Part shown: one piece after another, positions 1 through 9,420 of the stretch
How positions within the stretch are numbered: the first letter of the stretch is position 1
Layout: every line of letters begins with the position of its first letter
Notes under the pieces: model-generated
What the model was told of the DNA's origin: nothing
Seen by the model: the letters and a program-made list of their open reading frames with translations, nothing else
Databases searched by the model: none
Position numbers and translations under genes: made by a program
NCBI GenBank assembly: GCA_012934845.2
Contig: WNNJ02002413.1
Coordinates: 1-64,000, forward strand
From: Pomphorhynchus laevis
Taxonomy: Eukaryota; Acanthocephala; Palaeacanthocephala; Echinorhynchida; Pomphorhynchidae
Length of the DNA stretch: 64,000 nt
Reading direction: 5' to 3'

Positions 1-4
1 TTGA

Positions 5-50
5 TATTAGTTTGAAGAACTAATATTCCTGGCATTTCTTCAAACTAATA
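5..50. repeat. Short perfect inverted repeat
   Basis: Positions 5-19 and 36-50 are perfect 15-bp inverted repeats around a 16-nt loop. No gene or recognised element surrounds them. It could be the end of a mobile element cut by the window edge. Confidence 0.6.
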
Positions 51-295
51 CACATGGCAAAATCTACGATTATATAAATTGATATTGCGAAAAATCGCTT
101 GATACTTATCCAGCAGCCCAAACTGTCTACGATTGATTTTAAATCCATATGTGCTGCTAAGAACTGCAAATAACTGGACTTCGATCATCATCTCCATCAG
201 TCTAATGTATCACTCCGAGACGCTCCTAAACATCCTGCAGTCATCGTCATTTGGATGAAGTGGTTAGGGTGTGTTTCGACTGCCTTTTGATAACT
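51..295. other. No recognisable feature
   Basis: Mixed-composition sequence with no convincing reading frame or repeat seen. Confidence 0.4.
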
Positions 296-430
296 GTAAT
301 ATGATACGATGTAATATGATACATCGCATTATGATACGATGTATCATAATAAGGATTGGAGGTCATTAGGAGGAATTGCTATGCTATCAAGTTTTAGATA
401 ACATAGCAGTTTTCAAATATGACTATTCTC
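296..430 (+). repeat. Degenerate PLE-type terminal repeat, copy 1
   Basis: Positions 340-412 match the conserved core of the terminal repeat found intact at 7.9, 16.0 and 36.4 kb (AATAAGGATTGGAGGTCAT, then TGCTATG and its complement CATAGCA). Here the GGCCCC/GGGGCC pair of the intact copies is absent. The core is preceded by several GATACGATGTA-like motifs, which form an inverted repeat at 316-326 and 337-347. Confidence 0.6.
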
Positions 431-867
431 TCCTTCGATATTATTATATTATTATATCATAAAAATTATTAAATGTTTATCATTAATAATAAAAAATTCG
501 ATTACAATTAAAATTATATGCATTCCTTATTATTTTTTAATTATTATTTTATATAATAAAATAATATAAAATTTAAGATAAGATTAAATTTTATATAAAA
601 GTCAAGTTTTATAAATTGACTTATAAATATATACGATGTATCAAAATAATAGACGATGTATCGGAAAGAAGTCGATCAGCCTACGAACGCGACAGATATC
701 ACGAATTAATAAGAAATAAAAGCGAACTATGCCACAATAGTGTAAGATCTGCAATCAACAGATCGCATTAAATAGATCTTATACCCAACGTATATAGTCT
801 AATAGGATAAGGAATGGAGTGAGTTACCGGAACCAAGTGCGTGACTCTTCGCAAAATGTTGTCGAAT
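431..867. other. AT-rich tract with terminal-repeat relics, then unannotated
   Basis: About 431-660 is AT-rich and resembles the AT-rich half of the PLE terminal repeat, ending with two further ACGATGTATC motifs (about 633-672). I see no gene in 673-867. Confidence 0.35.
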
Positions 868-1224
868 TCACTTAATTCTGATTTTCAGTTGATGGTGTGC
901 GGCATGAGATGCACAGAGCATATGTGATTTTAAGAGACTCGAATATACAATGCGTAAAGCCTTTGGCTCAAGTGGTCTAACGTTTCGATGAAGAAATCCT
1001 AAAATTCTACGGCATTTTAAAATAATCGCAGAAGAATGAAGACGAGATTTGAAATTGAAGGAGATAACAACACTTAGATCAGTAAAGTGATTTACTGATT
1101 CGATAACTGTTGAGCTGAATTGATAAGAAGGGGAAGGTAATCGGGATTGACCAATTCTCATATGTCGACATTTACTAACATTGATTACTAAGCCGTGTGA
1201 TGAACACCAACTACTAACTTTATC

Positions 1225-2384
1225 CTAATCTGATGGTGGTAGGGGAGAGCTAGAACAACCACGAAATAAAGGACACCACGGTTTCATGTCATCAGCGTAT
1301 AATAGGCACTGGCATGTCACATTTTCAGCGATTTCGTTGATGTAGATATTAAACAAAGTGGGACTAAGGATACAGCCTTGAAACACCTTGAGTGAGATAA
1401 AACCATTCAGAAAGAGTCTCACTAACTTGCACAACAAAGGAACGTCTACTCAAGAATTCACGTATCCAGAGACAAACTTGCTTTGAGAATCCGTAATTTC
1501 CAAGTTTCCACGGTAAAATTGGATGAACGACCCGATCAAAAGCTTTGCACAAATCAATAAAGACGACATCAACCTCCCCTCTGTTCGACAACACCTGTCC
1601 AGCTTTCGCGAGCTAATGTTAGATTATTTGAAGTGGAGTGATGTTTTCTAAACTCATGCTGTTTATTAGACAAAATAGTGAATTTGTCCAAATGAGAAGA
1701 TATATACCTCAGGATCAGTTTCTCCATCACCTTGCAAGCAATACACGTCAAACTTATTGGCCGATAATTTTGAGGATTTACCTTATCCCCCTTTTTGAAA
1801 ACTGGAATGACTAATGCTCTCTTCCACATATCTGGAACTATGCCAGTTCTCAAGGACCAGTAGTAAATATCAAAAAGCAGAAGATATATATTCGATGCAA
1901 CTTTGCGTAATAATATACTAGGAATACCATCAGGACCTGAACTATTTTTAGCCGGTAGCTTCGATAAGATATTAATTATGAACATCGAGTGGTCAAAATA
2001 GAGGTTAGAATCCTGGTACTGGAGAAAACAATTAGCTATCGTAATGTTATAATCACATAGGAAAAATCGATTGCGAGTGAGACAAAAGTTCTTGGTAAGG
2101 ATATTGGTAATGGAAAGAGGAGAAACCGATTTTCGCTCACCATCAACCAGACAGTTGATTGACGACGATACTCTCTTACGGTTGCTAAGTTGTTGAAAAA
2201 GTCTCTTTTGATCAACACGAGACAAGGAACATATGACAGTAATGAATTGATGCTTCTTCTGACGTTTAAGAGAAGTCATCTTGTTGCAAATGGTAGTATA
2301 AAATCTGAAAAATCCGAGTCCACGCTTAAATAGTAGGAATGCATGATCACGTTCTCTGACAGCTCGCTTCAACTCAGTGTCCAA
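1225..2384 (-). pseudogene. LINE-B1 reverse transcriptase relic
   Basis: In sense order the fragments hold SGPDGIPSILLRK, then a NYRPISLTCIACK block, then the motif A region FIDLCKAFDRV, then a SPTLFNIYIN block and a YADD catalytic box. These are the RT fingers and palm of a CR1-like LINE. They are spread over at least three overlapping frames (2384-1569, 1594-1364, 1437-1225). The normal motif B start (GVPQGS) is disturbed near 1370-1400. The protein would not be made. Confidence 0.85.
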
Positions 2385-2752
2385 CCATTTGGGTTTGGAG
2401 GATTGTAGTTTACGTGTTAAGCAAGGTGAAAAAACGCGTGAAGTAGATTAATCAATGTTGTGTGGAGGAATGACCAGACCACCTGAACATTGATTATTCT
2501 AGCACAAGGCCATCTTACTAGGCTCAGCATTTCATTAATTGTATTGTAATCCGCATTCATAACACCAATCGATTTCTTAAAATTGACCAGACGTGAAATA
2601 TGACCAGGTAGGATGATACGTAAAGTGCAGTGATCGCTGGAGCCTAATGGCGGACCGCAACTTAATGACTCAACGACAGAATCACTGGTACATAGGCATA
2701 AATCTAGCAGGGTATGACTTTTATTACGAATACGAGTATTACCAATAGATAT

Positions 2753-3094
2753 TTAAAGTGTTAAGATCTCCCAGATTAAGGTATCCACATCGCCGGAACA
2801 GTGATGTTTCAACGACTTGATGATGAGTGGTGTTTTTGATCGAGGACTACGATAAACAATACAAATGCGATAGACCTTACCTCGTTCCTCCGTCACTTCA
2901 ATCCACAAAAGCTCATTTCCATAATCATCAGAACACGACTCTATTACGTTATAAACAAGATTGTCACGTATATAAGCAGCTACACCGCCACCTCTAGAGA
3001 TTTTTCGATCACAGAGAACTATTGTATAACCGTGAATACCGATTTCAGAATCCAGAATATTACAATTTAACCAAGTTTCAGTGAAAAACAGCAT
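2753..3094 (-). pseudogene. LINE-B1 AP-like endonuclease relic
   Basis: The 113-codon frame contains FTETWLN, where the E is the usual metal-binding glutamate of AP-type LINE endonucleases, and the conserved GGGVAAYIRD strand. It ends before the GDFN and SDH motifs, so only the N-terminal half of the nuclease remains in one frame. This domain nicks target DNA to prime reverse transcription in LINEs. Confidence 0.75.
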
Positions 3095-3272
3095 GTCGAG
3101 ATTTTTATGATGTACTATTAATTGATTTCATCTAACTTGTTAAACAAACTCGAAACATTTGAATAGAGTATGTAAAGGCCAGTTTTGGTAGATATACAGG
3201 AAAACTTGTGGATATTTGATTTTTGGAAATTCATACAATCGAGCAACGAGGATAAATCCGGATGATTGACCG

Positions 3273-4573
3273 TTAGTAGCGAGTTACAGAGTCTACAGTT
3301 GAGTTGGGAATGCGTGCGACACAGAGACGTTCGATATCCTGTAACGAAATGTCTCGAGAGCTGTTGATAAAAAATCGAGATGAGATTCTGAGTCGCACAA
3401 CCTGAAAATTTCGGATTATAAGATTTTCTTCGCCATTCATTCGACGCTTGGCCATCTCACGTTTGGCAGTAAACAACTGTTTTCTGTCCTCTGAAGATAA
3501 ATCGTTCAAAATACGAATACTCAAACCTCTTAGACGATTACTGTTTCGTAGTATAAGTGAACTCATTACGGTGAAGGCAAGAACAACTTTGAGTAAACGA
3601 GGTCGACTATCTGATTCTTTTTTACCAAGGCGAAATAAATTTACTACACTCAAATCCTTTCAAAGTGTAGCAGAGCAGTTTTGCAAAACATGAGAGGATT
3701 GATTTAAGTGCATTGGCATCATGCTGAATACGTAAGTCATTGTTAATGGCAGATGACTCGATGAGGTTTGCAATAAGCACACAGTGAGCTCTATCAGAGA
3801 GTGTGCGCAAAGAAGGGTTAGAATTAGAAGGAACTCTTTCACTATTAGGAGCGGTATTCTGTGACGAAGATGGCGAGATAGAAGTCAGCTGTAAATTTGG
3901 ACGTTGTGACGTAGGAACTGGCAGCTGAGCTAAATTTACAAGGGACCCAATACCACGTGGATTATCTGATAATGACGTAGAAATGCAATGAGGGGTAGAA
4001 ATATAAGGTGATTTATCTAATACGACCAAAGAAATAATGTGTTGCAAATGGTCAATAGCAGTAACATCAGAAGATTGAACTAATTGATTGAGCAAAATTG
4101 AAGGATGTATAGTAATACCTGTAAAAGAGGTGAGAGATTTGATATTCTTAGAGGCAATCGAATGCGGAAGAATTGGGCTACGAGGTTGAAACTTATTACA
4201 AGACGCAGAGGCATGTGTGGATATCGCTGCATTGTTAGAGAGTTTCAATGTATTTGTCTTGAGACTCTCTCTATTTCACTCTTCATCGTATTTATCATCT
4301 TAGCAGAACAGTAGCCACAGTAGAATTTGTTGTCTGCAAGGCAAGATGCCTGAGATTCTGAAGTCCAAATACTTTCCCACGTGTGACAATCATTGTTTGA
4401 GCAAATAACTTATTGTTCAGATCCATTGGAAACATCTCTAACATCAATGTTGGACGCGAAATGTTGGAAACTTTAGACTTTTTTTCCGACCCATATTGTA
4501 TATGGTCGTTTGATTCGTGAAAGTCGGTCGTAAATCTGTCCGTCCCGTATCGGTTTCTTGTAGATGGATGCAA
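3273..4573 (-). pseudogene. LINE-B1 ORF1-like relics
   Basis: Three minus frames (4573-4295, 4248-3622, 3653-3273) precede the endonuclease. The last holds RPRLLKVVLAF, then NDLSSEDRKQL and ENLIIRNFQVV, a pattern I associate with RNA-binding ORF1 proteins of LINEs. The middle one has DRAHCVLIANLIES, which recurs in LINE-B2 as DRSQCLIIANIRES. The repeat of this pair in two copies of one family supports the ORF1 call. Confidence 0.6.
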
Positions 4574-4880
4574 TCAGCTTTAAGATAACACGAATTCAAT
4601 CTTCCTTTATTGTATGTTAATTATTTTGTACGTAGTTAGTAATCAAGAATTTTTTAACTTGTAATCAAGACAATTTTTTTACCAGATTGTAGTGATTTAA
4701 GACTTAAAATAAGAGAACTCGTTGGGATCAATGATATAAACATTTGGAGAGCTAGCAAATATAGAACAAAGGCTTTTTGAGTATACTCTTAATCATACTA
4801 TGGTATGATCTTATTTTACCAAAAATGTTTACATTTATCGCCTAGAAGAGAGTGATGTAAACTTCAAAGATTTAAGTAAT
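4574..4880. other. No recognisable feature
   Basis: AT-rich sequence just beyond the presumed 5' end of LINE-B1, with no supported gene. Confidence 0.35.
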
Positions 4881-5765
4881 GCGAACAATGACTAGAGATA
4901 GGAGTGTGGTCACGTTTGAGAAAAAGAAGAAAAACTAAAAGAATGACGTAGAATGTGCTTAGAAGTTATACAGTCAGAGTTGAACTAAGGTGTGCATGAG
5001 GAGCGTTATAGTATTCGATACTGGTGAGGTAGAAAATAATTGAGGATGGAGAGTTTATGGTTAAAAAGTGTTGATAGACTATCAACTATTACATGAGACG
5101 ACAAAAGTGGTGTCAAGAATTTCTGAGCGCAAGAGAGGAAGATCGAGGAGTTGCAATGGTGAGAACAGGAGTGCATAGAATAGTGAAATTAAGAGTGACG
5201 AGAAAATAATCGAAAATACCAGGATCAGAAATTGTAGAGAAAGAGTATGCAATGAGACTGTTGGGAAAACAATCAAATAAAAAGCGCCACCGAGAATATG
5301 GGTGAAGGTCGGTTAGTAATAGAGTATATAGTCGGACAGAAGATTTACAAATTTCACTGAATTGGAATCAGAATGGCTATCTAGACGGTGTTTAAATTGC
5401 AAAGGACAATTAAAGGTAAATAAGAATTGAACTATTTGATAATATATATGCGAGTTCATCGAAAAATAGGCAAGACCACGGATATGAGCCTGTGCAATAG
5501 ATGATTGCAAGTTAATAGGAAAATGAAATGAAGATTTTTAGAGGAGCAATTTAATTAAATGTAGTACATGTTAAGAGGAAATCAATTTTATACATAGACG
5601 CTGTAAAACGAGCGAAGGCAAAAATCCGACATGATTAAAAGGAGTTAATTTTGTTGAGTTAATGATGTGAGCGGAGTTAGCAAGAGAAAATTCGCGTGTT
5701 ATAGATAGCAGGTCTTCAGAATCAGTATGCCATGATTCAGTGAGACATAAAAGATCAAGCAATTG
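4880..5765 (-). pseudogene. LINE-C endonuclease fragment
   Basis: On the minus strand the frame from 5762 carries LDLLCLTESWHTDSEDLL, the start of an AP-type endonuclease of L2/CR1-like LINEs. Further along (about 5380-5280) lie FVNLLSDYILYYPTFTHILGG, resembling the usual stretch near GDFN that ends in THI-GG-LDL. Reading frames are broken and there is no RT. The fragment belongs with LINE-C relics at 9.4, 21.7 and 33.2 kb. Confidence 0.6.
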
Positions 5766-6450
5766 TTGTGCAAATGATCGGAAAGTAAGTCCGTTTTGTG
5801 AATAATTAGACGGATATTGTTGGCTAGAGAAGGAAATGAGTAAAGGGAGACAGGTCGCTAGCGGATTTTTGATGTCGGTGTACTACACGAAAATTCCCAT
5901 CTTACATTTTTGATTGCGAGAGATGACTCGCTATTGACTTCCCGTCGACGCTTTCAAGACGAGTAGAGAATAGTTGAGCGAGTTCATAGGGTGAATTATC
6001 GAGGAAAATACGAGAAGCAGAGTATGATGGCACGAGTTTAAATCGTTGAGATAGGATAGATGAGACTATATTTATCTCAAATATAAGAGCGTTGTGGTTA
6101 AAAAAATCACATAAAATACTCATTATACATCTTGACATGACTGGTAAGTTTGAGCTTTAAATAATGCATATTCACAGAAAAATTTTTTTTTTATTTTTCG
6201 TCAAAAAAGTAAATTAAAATTAAAAAATCTCAAAATTTTTAAGCACAAATACAAACTTTTATATTGCTATTATAAACTAATTTTTATGCTATATAACATA
6301 CTATAATTTGATCAGCCATGCTCTTAAATATTTGACGATATTCAATTTTACATTTTTTAAAAAATATTTGGAAGTATTGTTTAAAAAAATAATTTTTAAA
6401 TTTCATAACCAATATCAGAGTATATTGCTCAAAATATTTACATAAAATAT
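5766..6450. other. AT-rich sequence with a diverged Merlin-TIR-like repeat
   Basis: About 6060-6180 resembles 6410-6510 in the same orientation (shared CATAAAATA, TACATCT-GA and AATAATGCAT blocks). It may be an older copy of the same terminal repeat. No gene is supported; the 78-codon minus ORF at 5902-6138 overlaps this repeat. Confidence 0.35.
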
Positions 6451-7007
6451 ATATGATACATCTCGATACTTTAGTCGTGTTCGGGTATGAATAATGCATC
6501 TTCATTAGAAAATAATTGAAATTGTTTTATTATATTTTGCTATTTGCCTCCCCCACTACTTAAATTGTACATGTGGGTTACAGCGGGCTGGATTCAATGG
6601 ACGGATACAATTTTCAGCATTACACTGTTAATCACAGTGAGGAATTTGTATCGGAAGAGGGCCACCACACACAGACAGTGGAAATCACGTGGAATCAGCT
6701 AAAAAGACGGAACAAGCTGGAATGTGGAACATATAGACAAATGCCGGATTCCTATCTAGTTGAATTTCTATGGCGACACAGGAATCGAGGACAAAATTTA
6801 TTTGAAAAATTATTCACTCTCATTCGCGATTTTGCTGTAATGTAATTATTTTAAAGAATTACATATTTATCATTTGGAATCATTATTTTGTTAACGAATG
6901 GGGGAGAGGCAAATAGCAAAATATGATAAAACAATTTCAATTATTTTCTAATTAAGATGCATTATTCATACCCAAACACAACTAAATTATCGAGATGTAT
7001 AATTATA
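6451..7007. mobile_element. Merlin-type (IS1016/ISXO2-like) transposon remnant
   Basis: About 6451-6556 and 6899-7007 are long imperfect inverted repeats. They share TATGAATAATGCATCTT, then AGAAAATAATTGAAATTGTT, then TTTGCTATTTGCCTC in inverted order. They enclose a short transposase C-terminus. The element is only about 560 bp, so it is an internally deleted, non-autonomous copy. Exact ends and the family's usual 8-bp target duplication were not resolved. Confidence 0.7.
6573..6845 (+). pseudogene. Merlin/ISXO2-like transposase C-terminal fragment
   Basis: The frame reads through YTVNHSEEFVSEEGHHTQTVE, then WNQLKRRNK, then YLVEFLWRHRN. This is the C-terminal DDE-fold signature of ISXO2-like transposases, where the usual pattern is VNHS-nFV-p-tGaHTn-iE-W and later FlwR. 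The E after HTQTV would be the third acidic residue of the catalytic triad. The first two are missing, the frame has no upstream ATG (it opens with GTG), and it ends at TAA 6843-6845 before the right inverted repeat. It cannot be active alone. Confidence 0.75.
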
Positions 7008-7683
7008 TCTGAATTAATTACATTAATACACAATGTAATGAGGAATCAAACCATTACCACCACATTGAATCACAAGATTGGAGGTAGGATAAACATTTAT
7101 CACTTCAGAATGGATCAACAGTAAGGGTTGATCATTCAGTCTCTCAGAGGAATCAGTCTAAAATAATGATTTGCTCTTTAATTTGTAGTTCATTGTTGTC
7201 ACAAGTACACGAGCATATTATATTTAGGGAACAGCAGAATACACAAATATATTTCTTGTTATTATGTGTATAAATCCACAACAGGAACATTAATAATTGT
7301 CAATACGTCAAGGCCGTAAATATAGTAAGCTTCTGGTTGTGTGGTAAATGCAGGATTCGTTTGGATGGATACGTAATGTGTATCAATCGATATTGTAAAG
7401 TATTTGTAGAGCAGTTGTATCTTTTGATGATAAAATTGACAGCGTCTTCAAATAATCCTTTCAAAAGTTATGCTTTTAAAGTTGTTCAGCTTTTTGTACA
7501 AGTAATTATATCTGTATTCGCGATGATGAGCGTAGTCTTTGAAGAATTTAATATTTTTATGATATTTTTCGAATCGTGTTTTTTAAAAGAACTTGTAAAT
7601 ATTAAGATATATAACAACTATATCAATAGTTATATTTTTTATTGTTATTATTAATATTTATTGTGTTAAACTTTTCAATTGTA
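7008..7683. other. No supported gene
   Basis: AT-rich. A 105-codon plus frame (7337-7654) starts at TTG, is hydrophobic and matches no family I know. I treat it as chance. Confidence 0.35.
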
Positions 7684-8062
7684 ATTAATCAAATCAGCTA
7701 ACTGAGTCTACGTATTTAATATAATTATAAAATAAACAAAACATAATAATGCTAAATCAAAATTTAATAATTAAATAATAAAATAAATAATTGTTTTAAG
7801 ATTATTTTATAATTTATATGAAGTTAAAATAAAAAATTGAAATTTAAAATAAAAGTCATTTTGATGAAAAGACTAACAAATAACAGACGCTGTATCAGAA
7901 TAAAGATTAGAGGTCATCAGGAGGAACTGCTATGCTATAAGGTTTCGGCCCCGAACTCCTCTACCCAACATAGCAGCGGGGCCAAATACTGCTAATGACG
8001 TATTTCCTCTGATAAAACTATCTAGTATCTTATTCTAATACAAAGTATACTATTTATTATCG
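7684..8062 (-). repeat. PLE terminal repeat, copy 2 (full length)
   Basis: About 380 bp. It starts (plus strand) ATCAAATCAGCTAACTGAGTC, runs through an AT-rich half, then a structured half with CTGCTATG (7927-7934), GGCCCC (7947-7952), CATAGCAG (7969-7976) and GGGGCC (7978-7983), and ends near TTATTCTAATACAAAG. The adjacent PLE coding relic reads on the minus strand toward this repeat. In sense orientation the order is coding end then repeat, the same order as at 54.1 kb. Confidence 0.8.
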
Positions 8063-8064
8063 AT

Positions 8065-8678
8065 TCATAAAAATTTGCCACTTAAGAGTTTAAATTTATT
8101 CTTTATATTATTGTGTTGATTTATATATTTTACTATTTTCTGCTTGATGTTATTTTTATAGTAACCTAGTTTAAAATATGTATCTATTAAATTATTTAAA
8201 TGATTTTGAAGAAAGCCAATATCATTACATATTGTTGCAATTCTTAAAATTTCATTATTTAATGTATTATATTTTATATTATATGGTATGCATGAATGCT
8301 CATGCAAAAATATGTTTCTTGTAAATTAAAATATGTCATCTTTACGATATAAATTAATAGTAGTTTTGTTAATGTTAATTTAATGTTCATATCTAGATAT
8401 ACACCTTCTTTATCATTCATATTGGTTTTGTTAAGAATAAGGCTTTCTGGATAAATGTGCTCACTAATTGAATAAAAATTATTAGAATTAAATACAGATA
8501 TATCATCAATGTATCGAAACATATATTTCATATATTTATATAGTTTAGATTTAGTTTTTAAACAGTTATGAACAAATTCATATTCTATAAAGCCTAAAAA
8601 CAAGTCAGCTATAATTGGGCTACTATTACCACCCATTGGAACACATTTTACTTGTCTAAATATAGATGTCCCTACTTT
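8065..8678 (-). pseudogene. Penelope-like element RT relic
   Basis: On the minus strand, PMGGNSSPIIADLFL (RT motif B region) is followed by a FRYIDDISVF catalytic box, then by HEHSCIPYNIKYNTLNN and a lysine-rich tail that runs into the terminal repeat. The coding part lies in two overlapping frames (8636-8274 and 8307-8065). It is 5' truncated near 8679, where a palindrome begins. The same protein segments recur at 40.3, 53.7, 54.6, 62.2 and 63.0 kb. Confidence 0.8.
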
Positions 8679-8679
8679 T

Positions 8680-8759
8680 AATAATCCACTGTAAGTGGAT
8701 TATTCCAATGCAATCATTTTTATGTAAAAACGTCCATCAGTGTAAACTGATGGACGTTT
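8680..8759. repeat. Two adjacent perfect hairpins
   Basis: Arms 8680-8690/8694-8704 (11 bp, loop GTA) and 8728-8741/8746-8759 (14 bp, loop GTAA) are perfect. The first abuts the truncation point of the PLE relic. Confidence 0.7.
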
Positions 8760-9420
8760 AGGTGGTTTCTTCCGCGTTAGCCACTTTATAAATTACTTAT
8801 AAAAAATTGTTCTTTCATAAAATAAATTCATAATTGATATTCTATTGTTGAAATTGGCAGCAATGACTCATGCTGGGGTTGGAAACCAGCGTCGCTGAAG
8901 CTACATTTGACATCCAGGCTCATCAATTGCGATCTACTATGGCATATCGATATATAAAATCCAGAAATTCCAAGTCCTTATAATACCATACATTAGAATA
9001 TGAACTTTTACAATCAAAATAGGTTCTTAAATCTAGTTAATTCTAAATCATCGTGTCGAATGTAAAGTAACGGAATATCTTAACCTTTTAAATAATTATA
9101 ATTTGAAATTTTGAAATTAAGTAATATCGAAGCTAGGTATTGAAATGCAGTTCAAAATGAATATGTATTTTATCCTCTGACTGATTGTACCCTTTCAGTG
9201 TTTTGTTACCTACCCCACTTCTTTAGTGAATTGTAAGTAAATTATTTCACTGTAGCCACAGTGAAATATTTATTTTTTAAAAATTCAATTTATTTTTTAT
9301 AAATATTTAATTACTTACTATTTTTATTTAATAAATTACTTACTTATACTATTAATATATCTTGATATTGCATCAAACAATGAGATTAGATTTTAATCTG
9401 CTCTCACATATCTCGCTCTC
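8760..9420. other. No recognisable gene
   Basis: AT-rich. A short hairpin ATTTCACTGT/ACAGTGAAAT lies near 9243-9270. No coding signal. Confidence 0.35.

Larger units (their letters stand above)
868..4573 (-). mobile_element. LINE-B1: decayed CR1-like non-LTR retrotransposon
   Basis: Read on the minus strand, the order is ORF1-like segments (4573 to 3273), AP-type endonuclease (3094 to 2753), reverse transcriptase (2384 to 1225) and the domain after the RT (1161 to 868). This is the standard CR1/jockey-superfamily layout. The ORFs lie in several frames, so the copy is dead. It shares protein motifs with the elements at 12.65-16.85 and 18.67-20.5 kb. I saw no target-site duplication, and the 5' limit is approximate. 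Confidence 0.8.

Noticed and set aside
7337-7654. 105-codon hydrophobic ORF
   Set aside because: TTG start, AT-driven composition, no family resemblance and no conserved copy.
7920-7990. HDV-like double-pseudoknot ribozyme
   Set aside because: Only one C separates the two 3' strands, leaving no room for P4 and the catalytic C joining segment. No P3 hairpin is evident.
7684-8062. The 400-bp repeat as a Helitron or MITE
   Set aside because: It flanks PLE coding segments as direct repeats at 50.7 and 54.1 kb, abuts PLE coding ends at 8.1 and 54.1 kb, and lacks terminal inverted repeats at its limits.
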